Source: Clostridiales bacterium (lineage in GTDB: Bacteria; Bacillota; Clostridia; Oscillospirales; Acutalibacteraceae). From it: a stretch of 64,000 nt of DNA. The position numbers and the translations under genes were made by a program. Where the stretch lies: NCBI GenBank assembly GCA_019415945.1, contig DXYF01000017.1, forward strand, positions 1-64,000, in the 5' to 3' direction. This document shows positions 35,453-45,788 of the stretch, piece after piece. How positions within the stretch are numbered: position 1 is the first letter of the stretch; every line of letters starts with the position of its first letter. The notes beneath the pieces were generated by a model. The model was not told the DNA's origin and did no database searches. It saw only the letters and a list, made by a program, of their open reading frames with translations.

Positions 35453-36196
35453 ATGGCTTGGTTTTTTACACAGCAAAACATAATCGGCGACAGCCACATA
35501 ATGACGGGAGAAAACGCAAAACACATTTCAAAGGTGCTTCGTATGAGAGAGGGGGAGGAACTGACCCTTGTTACGCCCGACAAAACGCAGTGCCTGTGCA
35601 GTATATTAAAAATTGATGCGGGCAGCGTAACTGTTGAAATCAAGTCAAAATCACCCTGCCAAAACGAACCGAGCGTAAGTATAACGCTGTATCAGGCTCT
35701 TGTAAAGGGCGATAAAATGGATTTTATAATTCAAAAGTGCGTTGAGCTGGGCGTTGGCAGGATAGTGCCTATGGTATCTGCACGGTGCGTTTCCCGACCC
35801 GACCAAAAGTCGCTTTTAAAAAAGCAGGAGAGATGGCAAAAAATCGCACTCGGAGCTGCTATGCAGAGCAGACGGGGGATTATCCCCGAGGTTTGCCCGT
35901 GCGTTTCGTTTGAACAGGCGGCAGAGCTTGCTAAAGCAAATGACAAAACAATAATTTTCTACGAACTGGGCGGAAGCCGTATCGGAGATATTTTGTCAAC
36001 AACTTCGGACAAACCCCTCAAAAACATAGGTATGTTTATCGGCAGTGAGGGAGGCTTTGAGCAAAGTGAGGTTGAGCTTGTTACCGAATCGGGAGGATGT
36101 GCGGCAACACTGGGAAAAAGGATACTGAGAGCCGAAACCGCACCTCTTGCGGCTTTGTCGGTCATTATGTATCAAACAGGAAATTTTGATTTATAA
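35453..36196 (+). CDS. rsmE: 16S rRNA (uracil1498-N3)-methyltransferase
   Basis: This 247-residue SPOUT-class methyltransferase has an N-terminal PUA-like domain (HIMTGENAKHISKVLRMREGEELTLV in part) and a C-terminal knot. The knot motifs are KGDKMDFIIQKCVELGVGRIVPM, IGSEGGFEQSEVEL and LGKRILRAETA. It methylates U1498 of 16S rRNA using SAM. Length is normal. It lies 19 bases before the nucleosidase gene, so the two probably form an operon. Confidence 0.95.
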   Translation: MAWFFTQQNIIGDSHIMTGENAKHISKVLRMREGEELTLVTPDKTQCLCSILKIDAGSVTVEIKSKSPCQNEPSVSITLYQALVKGDKMDFIIQKCVELGVGRIVPMVSARCVSRPDQKSLLKKQERWQKIALGAAMQSRRGIIPEVCPCVSFEQAAELAKANDKTIIFYELGGSRIGDILSTTSDKPLKNIGMFIGSEGGFEQSEVELVTESGGCAATLGKRILRAETAPLAALSVIMYQTGNFDL

Positions 36197-36215
36197 TCAT
36201 AAGGGAGAATTAAGA

Positions 36216-36911
36216 ATGATAGGAATTATTTGTGCTATGCAGATTGAAGCAGACGGCATAATTGAACTTTGCAGCAACACGGTTACGCAAACACACGCAA
36301 AAATGGAATTTACTCTCGGAAATCTTCACGGCAGGGAAGTTGCCGTAGTGGTTTGCGGAGCAGGCAAGGTAAATGCGGCGATGTGTGCACTTTTGATGGC
36401 AGAAAAGTACAACCCCGAACTTATATTAAACAGCGGAGTTGCAGGCTCGCTCTCTCCTATGGCGGGGATAGGCGATATTGTCGTTGCGACAAAGGCGGTT
36501 GAGCACGATATGAACACGACGGCACTGGGTGACAAACAGGGAGAGGTGTCGTTTCCCGACGGAAGTATTGTATATTTTGAGTGCGACAAAAAGGCGTCAA
36601 CCCTGCTTGCCTCGGTATGCAGAAAAATCCCCCAAACAAAGACGGTGCAAGGAATTATTGCGAGCGGTGATATTTTTGTTTCCGACCGAAAGGCACGGCT
36701 TAAAATCAACGACCGTTTCGGTGCAATCGCGTGCGAAATGGAGGGCGGTGCGATAGGGCATGTATGCGTAAGATGCGGCGTTCCCTACGCAATTATCAGG
36801 GCTATTTCCGATGATTTGGACGAAAACAAGGGTATGGATTTTGTAAAATTCTGCAAACTTGCAAGTAAAAAGACCGTCACCGCCGTAAGCGAATTTGTAA
36901 AAGTTTGGTGA
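36216..36911 (+). CDS. mtnN: 5'-methylthioadenosine/S-adenosylhomocysteine nucleosidase
   Basis: This 231-residue protein matches MTA/SAH nucleosidases: IGIICAMQIEADGI at the start, VVCGAGKVNAAMCA, LILNSGVAGSL, IASGDIFVSD, and EMEGGAIGHVC with the catalytic Glu, plus the RAISDDLDE Asp. It hydrolyses methylthioadenosine and S-adenosylhomocysteine to adenine and the thio-sugar, removing inhibitors of SAM-dependent methylation. AAGGGAGA before the ATG at 36216 sets the start. It lies next to rsmE, a methyltransferase gene, which makes the by-product. Confidence 0.93.
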   Translation: MIGIICAMQIEADGIIELCSNTVTQTHAKMEFTLGNLHGREVAVVVCGAGKVNAAMCALLMAEKYNPELILNSGVAGSLSPMAGIGDIVVATKAVEHDMNTTALGDKQGEVSFPDGSIVYFECDKKASTLLASVCRKIPQTKTVQGIIASGDIFVSDRKARLKINDRFGAIACEMEGGAIGHVCVRCGVPYAIIRAISDDLDENKGMDFVKFCKLASKKTVTAVSEFVKVW

Positions 36912-36936
36912 CTTTGCCCAATATGGGCGTTTCTAT

Positions 36937-36965
36937 TGACAAAAACGCTTTAATTAAGTAAAATT
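36937..36965 (+). promoter_or_regulatory. Predicted promoter of ilvB
   Basis: TTGACA, a 17-base spacer and TAAAAT lie about 80 bases before the ATG. A short GCCCAATATGGGC hairpin just upstream (36917-36929) may be a weak terminator of the preceding gene. Confidence 0.65.
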
Positions 36966-37045
36966 AATAATTAGTCACAATACGGCATTTTATTGAAATA
37001 TAATTAATTTTTACTGACTTATATTGTTTTAAGGGGAGATATATA

Positions 37046-38713
37046 ATGCAGCTTACAGGTGCAGAAATTATTTGTGAATGTCTGCTGGAACAGGGCGTTG
37101 ACACCGTGTTCGGTTATCCCGGCGGTGCGGCACTCAATACATACGACGCACTCTACAAGTACAGCGACAGAATAAATCACATTCTTACGGCTCACGAACA
37201 GGGAGCTTCTCACGCCGCAGACGGTTACGCACGCTCAACGGGCAAAACAGGCGTTGTTATCACAACATCGGGCCCCGGTGCAACAAATATTGTAACGGGT
37301 CTTGCAACGGCAAATATTGACAGCGTTCCGATTGTTGCAATTACAGGCAATGTAACAACCGACCAGCTCGGCAGAGACAGCTTTCAGGAAGTTGACATTG
37401 TAGATATTGTAAAGCCGATTACAAAGGCAAGCTTTCTTGTTGAAAAGGTGGAAGACCTTGCAGACACTATCCGCAAAGCGTTTGCACTTGCACAGGACGG
37501 CAGAAAAGGTCCCGTGCTTGTTGATGTTCCAAAAGATGTAACTGCGAACAAAACCGAATTTTCTCAAAAATCACCCGATAAACCCGAACTTTTTGAAATA
37601 AAAAATCCCGACAGCATAAGAAGGGTGCAGGAGCTTATCAAAAATTCCAAACGCCCGATGATTTATGCAGGCGGCGGCATCCTAAGTGCCAACGCAAGCC
37701 CTGAATTCAAGGCGTTTGCAGAACTTATTGACGCACCCGTGTGCTCATCGCTTATGGGACTCGGATGTATTCCCGCAAGCCACCCGCTTTTCGTGGGCAA
37801 CATCGGCATGCACGGCGGATATGAAACGGGCATGGCGACAGCCGAATGTGACCTCATGATTGCCTGCGGAGCAAGATTTTCCGACCGTGTTGCAGGCGAC
37901 CGCGAAAAATTCGGCGAACAGGCTAAAATCGTTCAGCTTGAAATCGACGAAAAGGAAATTAACAAAAATGTCCATGTTGACGAGTATGTTCTCGGCGATG
38001 TAAAGGATATTTTAATTGCACTCACCGTAGGACTTGACAAGCAAAGCCACAGCGAATGGCTGTCAAAAATTGATGAGTGGAAGCACCACTTTGACGACGC
38101 AAAACCCACCGAAAGCCGTTATCCCAGACCGCAGGATATTTTGCAGGCAATAAACGAAATCAAGGCTGATGAGGATATAATCGCAACCGATGTAGGTCAG
38201 CACCAGATGTGGGTTGCACAGTACAGCAAAATCGAAAAGAACAAAACTTTGCTGACATCGGGCGGAATGGGCACAATGGGATTCGGCATGGGTGCCGCAA
38301 TCGGTGCTCAGTCGGCTCACCCCGACAAGCGTGTTTTTCTTATCACGGGCGACGGAAGCTTCCATATGAATTTAAACGAGCTTGTTACGATGAAGTCGTA
38401 TAACCTGCCTGTTGTAATTGTAATTATGAACAACAGCGTTTTGGGCATGGTAAGGCAGTGGCAGAAGCTGTTCTACTCAAGCCGCTTTTCACAGACAGAC
38501 CCGCACAGGGCAACTGATTTTGTAAAGCTTGCAAATGCGTTTGGAATTGACGGAATGAAAATCACAAAACCCGAGGAAATTAAGCCCGTTTTACAGCAGG
38601 CGTTTGACCTTAAAAAGCCTGTTGTGGTCGAGTGTGTAATAGACCCAGACGAAAATGTTCTTCCTATGATTCCTCCGGGAAAAACCGTGAACGAAATTAT
38701 AACTGAAATGTAA
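37046..38713 (+). CDS. ilvB: Acetolactate synthase large subunit
   Basis: This 555-residue thiamine-diphosphate enzyme has VFGYPGGAALNTYDAL, the catalytic Glu in LTAHEQGASHAADGYAR, and the TPP/metal motif GDGSFHMNLNELVTM...MNN. It condenses pyruvate to acetolactate, or pyruvate with 2-oxobutyrate, for branched-chain amino acids. The FAD-site segments and length fit the anabolic form rather than catabolic AlsS. No small regulatory subunit (ilvN) follows, so regulation or the partner must be elsewhere. GGGGAGA precedes the ATG. Confidence 0.94.
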   Translation: MQLTGAEIICECLLEQGVDTVFGYPGGAALNTYDALYKYSDRINHILTAHEQGASHAADGYARSTGKTGVVITTSGPGATNIVTGLATANIDSVPIVAITGNVTTDQLGRDSFQEVDIVDIVKPITKASFLVEKVEDLADTIRKAFALAQDGRKGPVLVDVPKDVTANKTEFSQKSPDKPELFEIKNPDSIRRVQELIKNSKRPMIYAGGGILSANASPEFKAFAELIDAPVCSSLMGLGCIPASHPLFVGNIGMHGGYETGMATAECDLMIACGARFSDRVAGDREKFGEQAKIVQLEIDEKEINKNVHVDEYVLGDVKDILIALTVGLDKQSHSEWLSKIDEWKHHFDDAKPTESRYPRPQDILQAINEIKADEDIIATDVGQHQMWVAQYSKIEKNKTLLTSGGMGTMGFGMGAAIGAQSAHPDKRVFLITGDGSFHMNLNELVTMKSYNLPVVIVIMNNSVLGMVRQWQKLFYSSRFSQTDPHRATDFVKLANAFGIDGMKITKPEEIKPVLQQAFDLKKPVVVECVIDPDENVLPMIPPGKTVNEIITEM

Positions 38714-38721
38714 TTGCTTTT

Positions 38722-38754
38722 AAGGCAGGCTGTTAGCTTTCTGACGCCTGCCTT
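38722..38754 (+). other. Long hairpin between ilvB and the C-GCAxxG-C-C gene
   Basis: AAGGCAGGC and GCCTGCCTT form a 9-bp stem extended by GTTAG/CTGAC around a CTTT loop. No T-tract follows, so it may mark mRNA processing or partial termination. Confidence 0.5.
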
Positions 38755-38778
38755 ACAGTATAGATACGGAGATTTATT

Positions 38779-39237
38779 ATGACAAAAGGTGAAATTGCAA
38801 AGCAAAATTTTGAAAGCGGCTTGAACTGTTCACAGTCGGTTCTGCTTGCTTTTTGTGACGAACTCGGCTTTGACAGGGAAAGTGCAATGCTTATTGCCGC
38901 CCCTTTCGGCGGAGGAATGGGAAGACTGCGTGAGGTCTGCGGAACGGTAAGCGGAATGTATATGGCACTGGGACTTGCATCACAGGGAAAATCGAAAACC
39001 GACCTTTATAAAGATGTGCAGGCTCTTGCGGATAAATTCAAGCAGGACAACGGTTCTGTAATCTGCCGCGAGCTTCTCGGCCTTCGCATCAAAGGCAAGG
39101 ATTCTCCCATTCCCGAAGAGAGAACCGAATCCTATTACAAATCACGCCCCTGTTCGGAACTTTGCCGCTACGCCGCAGATTTGCTTGACGAGTTTTTGAA
39201 AAACAAAGGAGTTTGCAATGAACAGCAAAGCAATTAA
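38779..39237 (+). CDS. C_GCAxxG_C_C family protein
   Basis: This 152-residue protein has the signature of the C_GCAxxG_C_C family (redox-active, often annotated as putative redox protein): NCSQSVLLAF, FGGGMGRLREVCGTVSGMYMALG, and later single Cys residues at ICREL and PCSELCRYAADLL. The conserved Cys set suggests a metal or Fe-S site or a redox role, but no reaction is established. It has its own ribosome binding site and overlaps the start of the HAD phosphatase gene by 20 bases. Confidence 0.88.
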   Translation: MTKGEIAKQNFESGLNCSQSVLLAFCDELGFDRESAMLIAAPFGGGMGRLREVCGTVSGMYMALGLASQGKSKTDLYKDVQALADKFKQDNGSVICRELLGLRIKGKDSPIPEERTESYYKSRPCSELCRYAADLLDEFLKNKGVCNEQQSN

Positions 39238-40063
39238 GCTTCTTGCTCTTGACCTTGACGGAACATCGCTCACAGACAGCAACACGCTCTCGCCCTCGGT
39301 AAAGCTTGCTATAGAAAAGGCAGTGCAAAGCGGAATTGAGATTGTCGCCGCAAGCGGCAGACCGTACGCTTCAATGCCCGGCAGTATCCTTGAAATCGAG
39401 GGTATTAACTACGCCGTCACATCAAACGGTGCGGCTGTTCACGATAAAACAGGCAGGCGTGTCCGCTCATGTACAATGAAAGAAAGCGATGTGCAATCTA
39501 TTCTCGAAATGACGGCAGAACACGACCTGATTTTTGAGGCGTTTGTGGAAGGACTTACCTACACGGACAAAAGGTATGTCGAAAACCCCAAAAAATACGG
39601 CTGCAGCGACGCCTATGTTGACTATGTAAGAGCGTCGCACGGTCATATTGAAGATATGAGAGCGTTCATAATAAATCACATAAATGAACTTGACAGCGTA
39701 GAAATCGTGTGTACCGACAAAGCACTCAGAACTAAACTGAGAACACTTGCAGAAAAGAATTTAAGCGGTGTTTTCGTTACTTCGTCGTCGGAAAATTTTA
39801 TTGAATTTATGGACGAAGAGGCAACCAAAGGCAATGCGGTAGGCTGGGTTTGCAAAAACCTTGGCATAAGCCTTAATGAAACCTCTGCCTGCGGAAACGC
39901 CGACAACGACGCCGATATGATAAAGCAATCGGGACTCGGTGCGGCGGTAGAAAACGCAACAAGGCTTTGTCTTGACTGTGCGGACATAATTGTCCCCTCT
40001 AACAACAAAAACGGCGTTGCACGGCTGATAGATATAATACTTGACCGAAACAAAAACGGCTGA
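39218..40063 (+). CDS. Cof-type HAD-family phosphatase
   Basis: This 281-residue HAD hydrolase has the nucleophile motif ALDLDGTSLTD at the N terminus, AASGRPYASM (motif II region), and motif IV as CGNADNDADMIK. A C2-type cap lies between motifs II and III, as in Cof/YidA proteins. They dephosphorylate sugar phosphates, flavin or PLP-like compounds; the substrate here is unknown. AAAGGAG before the ATG supports this start, although it overlaps the previous gene by 20 bases. Confidence 0.92.
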   Translation: MNSKAIKLLALDLDGTSLTDSNTLSPSVKLAIEKAVQSGIEIVAASGRPYASMPGSILEIEGINYAVTSNGAAVHDKTGRRVRSCTMKESDVQSILEMTAEHDLIFEAFVEGLTYTDKRYVENPKKYGCSDAYVDYVRASHGHIEDMRAFIINHINELDSVEIVCTDKALRTKLRTLAEKNLSGVFVTSSSENFIEFMDEEATKGNAVGWVCKNLGISLNETSACGNADNDADMIKQSGLGAAVENATRLCLDCADIIVPSNNKNGVARLIDIILDRNKNG

Positions 40064-40092
40064 CTTCACAAAAGGTCAGCCGTTGAGCTTTT
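40053..40092. terminator. Bidirectional terminator between the HAD and TlpA genes
   Basis: AACGGCTGAC and GTCAGCCGTT form a 10-bp stem. The minus-strand side is followed by TTTTTGTTT; the plus side by GAGCTTTTTATT. The stem includes the HAD stop codon, so it may serve both convergent genes. Confidence 0.8.
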
Positions 40093-40118
40093 TATTCGCT
40101 GTATTTTCGGTATCAGTA

Positions 40119-40691
40119 TTATTTTTCGGTTATCATCTCTATACCCTGCTCCAAATTATCGTAGCTTATCATACCAACGGCATAGGTAACAAAATTTCCG
40201 TCGCTGTCAACGAAAAATGTCATCGGCAGTGAGCTTGCACCGTAGGTATAAGCGGCATTTCCCTCGGTGTCATACAGCACGGGAAATGTGTAACCCTCTT
40301 CATGTATAAACTTTTTAGCCGCGTCAAGCGATTCACGGTCGCTCGTCGTCATATTTACCATTAAAAACTGAACATCTTCGTATTCTCTGAACGCAGTTTC
40401 AAAGTGCGGCATTTCCGACTTGCACGGAGGACACCAGCTCGCCCAAAAATTAACGACAACGGGCTTTCCTCTGTAATCCGACAATTTTACCGTGTTTCCG
40501 TTTTCGTCAACCGCCTCAAAATCGGGTGCCGCATTGCTTGTTTCGCTTTGTGAGCCGCTCGGTTCTGTTTGAACACTTGTGATGTTTTGCGGGCTGTATT
40601 CGTCACTCAGCACCGTGTACAAATACGCCGCTCCTGCAAACAGCAGTACAAAAACCGCCGCTGCTATTATCCATAATTTGTTCTTTTTCAT
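40119..40691 (-). CDS. TlpA-type thioredoxin-like protein
   Basis: This 190-residue extracytoplasmic protein has an N-terminal membrane anchor (about 5-27), a Ser/Asn-rich linker and a TlpA/ResA-like thioredoxin domain. The redox motif is WCPPC in NFWASWCPPCKSEMPHF, and the cis-Pro segment is SSLPMTFFVD. It probably reduces or isomerises disulfides outside the membrane with electrons delivered by the adjacent CcdA. AAAGGCGTG precedes the ATG. It ends the rhodanese-CcdA-TlpA set. Confidence 0.93.
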   Translation of the reverse strand: MKKNKLWIIAAAVFVLLFAGAAYLYTVLSDEYSPQNITSVQTEPSGSQSETSNAAPDFEAVDENGNTVKLSDYRGKPVVVNFWASWCPPCKSEMPHFETAFREYEDVQFLMVNMTTSDRESLDAAKKFIHEEGYTFPVLYDTEGNAAYTYGASSLPMTFFVDSDGNFVTYAVGMISYDNLEQGIEMITEK

Positions 40692-40727
40692 TTTCTTACA
40701 CGCCTTTCATGTGTTACTCCGTCTCGG

Positions 40728-41390
40728 TTATGACAGAAGCGAAAGCAGTCTGCCCAAAAGACCTGTCATCATCAGGATTCCGACAGCTACGAGAATTGAA
40801 CCGCAGATTATATTAATCACCCTGTAATTTCGTTTTATAAAGTTAAAGGCACTCTTTAGCTTTTCTATGAGCAAAGCACTTACAATAAAGGGAATTCCCA
40901 ATCCCAAAGAGTAAACCAAAAGCATCAAAACACCCGTAATCGCCTGCCCCTGCTGTGACGCAAGCATAAGTGCAGAGCCTAAAAACGCCCCCACGCACGG
41001 CGTCCAGCCGATTGAAAACACCATTCCGAAAAGCATTGACGAAAAAAATCCAAGGCTGTCTTTTTTTACAGATTTGCTCATCCCCTTGAAAATTCCTATT
41101 TTAAACACTCCCAGAAATTCAAGACCGAACACCAGCACAACAAGACCTGTTACAATATTTACCGCCGTCTGATACCTGCTGACAAGACCTCCCAGCGTTC
41201 CTGCAAGAGCACCCATAAGCACAAAAACCAGCGTGAACCCCAGTACAAAACCGAGGGCGTTTTTAAGCGTTTTTGAAGCTGACTGCTCTCCTCCTCCCGC
41301 AAAATACGAAACATATACGGGAAGCATGGGCAAAAGACACGGTGAAATAAATGTTATAAACCCTTCCAAAAATGCAATAAAATACTGCAT
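40728..41390 (-). CDS. CcdA-type thiol-electron transporter
   Basis: This 220-residue membrane protein has six hydrophobic segments and the two half-repeat Cys motifs SPCLLPMLP (about residue 17) and GWTPCVGAF (about residue 130). CcdA/DsbD-type proteins pass electrons from cytoplasmic thioredoxin to extracytoplasmic thioredoxin-like proteins. AGGAGG lies next to the ATG. It lies 36 bases before the TlpA gene and 9 after the rhodanese stop. Confidence 0.94.
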   Translation of the reverse strand: MQYFIAFLEGFITFISPCLLPMLPVYVSYFAGGGEQSASKTLKNALGFVLGFTLVFVLMGALAGTLGGLVSRYQTAVNIVTGLVVLVFGLEFLGVFKIGIFKGMSKSVKKDSLGFFSSMLFGMVFSIGWTPCVGAFLGSALMLASQQGQAITGVLMLLVYSLGLGIPFIVSALLIEKLKSAFNFIKRNYRVINIICGSILVAVGILMMTGLLGRLLSLLS

Positions 41391-41399
41391 ATTTCCTCC

Positions 41400-41714
41400 T
41401 TATACCGTTTGTCCCCTGTAGGAATTTATTCCGCCGATATTTTTCACCCTTGTATAGCCTTTTTCAGCAAGAAATTTCTCTGCTTCGGCACTTCTTGCTC
41501 CGCTTAGGCAGTGCACAAATATCGCCGTATCCCTGACGGGGATTTTTTCTTTTATAAAATCAAGCTCATCAAGCGGTAGATTCAGACTGCCCGGTATATG
41601 ATAATCTTCATACTCTTCTTCGGTGCGTACATCAAGCAAAACCGCGTTTTTTGTCTGCTTCCACTCTTCAACGCCCTTGTTTATATCTTTTAGAAAAAAT
41701 AATCCTGAAAACAT
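41400..41714 (-). CDS. Rhodanese-like domain protein
   Basis: This 104-residue single-domain rhodanese has LLDVRTEEEYEDYHIPGSLNLPLDEL and the active-site loop HCLSGARSAEA with the catalytic Cys. It may transfer sulfur or handle polysulfide. The ATG at 41714 has AAAGGCGGA at normal spacing, while the earlier ATG would touch it. The first gene of a three-gene operon with CcdA and TlpA, it suggests a thiol/sulfane relay. Confidence 0.9.
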   Translation of the reverse strand: MFSGLFFLKDINKGVEEWKQTKNAVLLDVRTEEEYEDYHIPGSLNLPLDELDFIKEKIPVRDTAIFVHCLSGARSAEAEKFLAEKGYTRVKNIGGINSYRGQTV

Positions 41715-41845
41715 ATTCATTCCGCCTTTATTATCGTTTTGTGATTATATTTTACCCGTTTTAATAAATAATTCCGTGACTTAATCACAAAACACGGCTT
41801 CTATATAAAATAAAATATATTTAGCTTTTTAAAACCGATTAAAAC

Positions 41846-41881
41846 CAAAAAAGGGCGGCAGAAAGTTAAATCTGCCGTCCG
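41846..41881 (-). terminator. Terminator of the lipoprotein gene
   Basis: On the minus strand, GGACGGCAGA and TCTGCCGCCC pair around TTTAACTT and are followed by TTTTTTGG. No gene is seen in the rest of the 41715-41921 gap, which is AT-rich. Confidence 0.85.
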
Positions 41882-41921
41882 TATATGCTTTTATTCACTC
41901 TGACCGCCAAAGCTCAAGGCC

Positions 41922-42716
41922 TTATAAAAGCTCGCTTACATCAATGCGTTCATAAGAAAAACCGTTTAAGGTCAAAGTATCTCCGTCAACCTTGTAGTCG
42001 TACTCGTCGGACATTTCGCCCTCCATGCTGTACTCGGCTGTCAGGACAGAATTTTCTGCCGAATATGCGGCATATGTGAACATTGTGTTGTACTGATTTT
42101 GATACATCAAACCGCTTTCGTCAAAATAAAAATACTCTTCGTCCTCCGACTTCCATGCACCGACCAAATTTTCATCGACCTTTGTGCCATCAAGCTCGGG
42201 GCGGCAGTTAAAGTTTTCAATTCTCTGCATTGTAAGCTGTGAATTATCGTCGGTTTTTGTCAGTGTAATTTCTGACTTGTCATCGGTTATGCTGTAGGTG
42301 TACTCACCGTTAATGCCGAACAGCATTTGCGATGTAAAGGTTTTTTTGCCGTTTTCTTCTTTTATTTCATACTTTGCGTAATAGCCCGTGTTGTCAATCG
42401 TCAACGCCGCCTTGCTCTCACCGTTAAAACAAAACGCAAAGTTTTCAAACTGTGAGCCTGTACCGTCAACTATTTTCCATGCACCGACAAACTCATCTCC
42501 GTCCTCATAAACGCTTGCAAACGGCAGCTCGCTTTCGCCAAAGCTTAACTCTGTGCTGTTTTTCTCGGATGATGACTGAGTATCGGACTGAGCGGCTTGA
42601 GTTGTTTTGCTCGTTTGGCTTGTATTGCCTGACGAATTTTCGCCATCGTCGCCGCAGCCCGACAAAAGAGCCGTAACGGCAAGCAGCAAAGCCATAACAA
42701 TATATATTTTTTTCAT
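41922..42716 (-). CDS. Uncharacterised lipoprotein
   Basis: This 264-residue protein has a lipoprotein signal peptide: basic start, hydrophobic core and the lipobox LLSGC with the lipidated Cys at about residue 21. A Ser/Thr-rich linker follows. Two related beta-rich modules then appear, each with a 'VGAWK' strand (EFVGAWKIVD and NLVGAWKSED), which suggests an internal duplication. Function is unknown. GGAGG before the ATG at 42716 sets the start. It is a single-gene unit between the rhodanese operon and guaB. Confidence 0.85.
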   Translation of the reverse strand: MKKIYIVMALLLAVTALLSGCGDDGENSSGNTSQTSKTTQAAQSDTQSSSEKNSTELSFGESELPFASVYEDGDEFVGAWKIVDGTGSQFENFAFCFNGESKAALTIDNTGYYAKYEIKEENGKKTFTSQMLFGINGEYTYSITDDKSEITLTKTDDNSQLTMQRIENFNCRPELDGTKVDENLVGAWKSEDEEYFYFDESGLMYQNQYNTMFTYAAYSAENSVLTAEYSMEGEMSDEYDYKVDGDTLTLNGFSYERIDVSELL

Positions 42717-42849
42717 AATAAGTATCCTCCGAACAGTTTTGCAATACGGCACAAACCCGACCTGCGGGAAAATACCGATAAAATAATTTTATATTTTAAA
42801 TACCCCGATGTCAACCCAAAAAATTATTGTATAAAATTTAATTTTTTTA

Positions 42850-42878
42850 TTGCGTAAACACAAGCTATTTGATATAAT
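42850..42878 (+). promoter_or_regulatory. Predicted promoter of guaB
   Basis: TTGCGT, a 17-base spacer and TATAAT lie about 50 bases before the guaB ATG. No purine riboswitch is recognisable in the leader. Confidence 0.55.
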
Positions 42879-42895
42879 AAAAGTTAATAAATTAG

Positions 42896-44410
<1,515 letters not shown>

Positions 44411-44479
44411 CCGTAAGTTATTTTTATACAGGATTTTGCATACAGTCAAATTGTAAAAGTAAAATAAAAGATTAAATTT

Positions 44480-44520
44480 CAGCCAAGCTGATGCGTATAA
44501 ATTCAGCTTGGCTTATTAAA
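44480..44520 (+). terminator. Terminator after guaB
   Basis: AGCCAAGCTGA and TCAGCTTGGCT form an 11-bp stem, followed by TATTAAAAT. The T-tract is poor but the stem is strong. Confidence 0.65.
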
Positions 44521-44551
44521 ATAAAAATAATACTGTAAAGGGTGTGCTCAA

Positions 44552-45502
44552 ATGTACAGACTCGGAATTGACCTCGGCGGAACAAACATTGTAGCCGGCG
44601 TAGTTGACGAGGACTACAAAATTATTTCCAAGGCGTCCTGCAAAACAGCAGTTCCCCGCCCCGAAAGCGAAATTTGCGACAGCATGGCGGAGGTTGCACA
44701 AAAGGCAATAGAAAAAGCAAAGCTTACTATGGATGATATTGACTCAATCGGTATCGGTGTTCCGGGTGCAGTAAACCCAAAAACAGGCGTTATCGAGTAT
44801 TCGGCAAATCTTTTCTTCCATAACTGGGAAGTTGTAGAAATGATGGAGGAGCGACTCGGCAAAAAAGTACGAATCGAAAACGACGCAAATGCCGCCGCTT
44901 TGGGCGAATATCTTGCAGGCAGTGCAAAGGGTGCAAAGAGTGCAGTTGCAATTACACTCGGCACAGGCGTCGGCGGAGGAATTATCATAAACGGGAAAAT
45001 CTACAGCGGTTCTAACTTTGCAGGTGCCGAGCTCGGTCACATGGTTATTGTAAAGGACGGCAAGGAATGTGCCTGCGGAAGAAGAGGCTGTTGGGAAACC
45101 TACGCTTCGGCAACAGGTCTTATTAACCTGACAAAGCAGAAAATTCTCTCCGAAAAGCTTGAATTCAGCTATATGCTTAAGCTGTGTGACGGCGACATAA
45201 ACAAGGTAAGCGGAAGAACCGCTTTTGACGCAATGCGTGACGGCGACCCGACCGCAAGAGCAGTAGTTGAGGAGTATATCAGCTATCTTTCATGCGGACT
45301 TGTCAATATTATTAACATCTTCCAACCCGATGTACTTTGTATCGGCGGAGGAATTTCAAACGAGGGCGAAAATCTGCTCGCTCCCGTCCGTGCATATGTT
45401 GAGCGTGAACGCTATACAAAGCACAACGACAAGCAAACCTTAATTTGCACCTGTACTCTCGGCAACGACGCAGGCATTATCGGTGCCGCATATCTCGATT
45501 AA
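44552..45502 (+). CDS. ROK-family glucokinase
   Basis: This 316-residue sugar kinase has the ATP-binding GIDLGGTNIVAGVVD, the sugar-site segment ENDANAAALGEY, GTGVGGGIIINGKIYSG, the zinc motif CACGRRGCWET, and AELGHM. The layout matches the bacterial glucokinases of the ROK family, which phosphorylate glucose with ATP. Length is normal. GGGTGTG lies before the ATG. The exact sugar is inferred from motif conservation only. Confidence 0.92.
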   Translation: MYRLGIDLGGTNIVAGVVDEDYKIISKASCKTAVPRPESEICDSMAEVAQKAIEKAKLTMDDIDSIGIGVPGAVNPKTGVIEYSANLFFHNWEVVEMMEERLGKKVRIENDANAAALGEYLAGSAKGAKSAVAITLGTGVGGGIIINGKIYSGSNFAGAELGHMVIVKDGKECACGRRGCWETYASATGLINLTKQKILSEKLEFSYMLKLCDGDINKVSGRTAFDAMRDGDPTARAVVEEYISYLSCGLVNIINIFQPDVLCIGGGISNEGENLLAPVRAYVERERYTKHNDKQTLICTCTLGNDAGIIGAAYLD

Positions 45503-45630
45503 CGGCGTTATCATCGGTCAACAAACCTTGCGTAATCCTATTGACCGCAACAAAGCAGCTGTTCGCGTTTATATATAGGAATTTAAAAAATTAAATGCTG
45601 ACTGCTTTTTAAATTAATTGCAAGAAAATA

Positions 45631-45660
45631 ACGGGACGGATTTTTCCGTCCCGTTTGACT
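45631..45660 (+). terminator. Terminator after the ROK kinase gene
   Basis: ACGGGACGG and CCGTCCCGT form a 9-bp perfect stem around ATTTTT, followed by TTGACTTT. A looser hairpin (CGGTCAA/TTGACCG, 45514-45547) lies just after the stop codon. Confidence 0.8.
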
Positions 45661-45724
45661 TTATTTCATTATTTTAATTTTTGCAGCACAAAAAATACAA
45701 TATTTTTATTTTTTAGAATTATCA

Positions 45725-45753
45725 TTGACATTTTTTGCTATGTATGATAAACT
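45725..45753 (+). promoter_or_regulatory. Predicted promoter of the repeat surface protein
   Basis: A consensus TTGACA, a 17-base spacer and TAAACT lie about 36 bases before the chosen ATG. Confidence 0.45.
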
Positions 45754-45788
45754 TAGTACAAATCATACATAAAATGATGAGGATGTTT

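Noticed and set aside
45514..45547. CGGTCAA/TTGACCG hairpin after the ROK kinase as a riboswitch or ncRNA
   Set aside because: The stem is only 7 bp with a loop of about 20 bases, and the real terminator lies further downstream.
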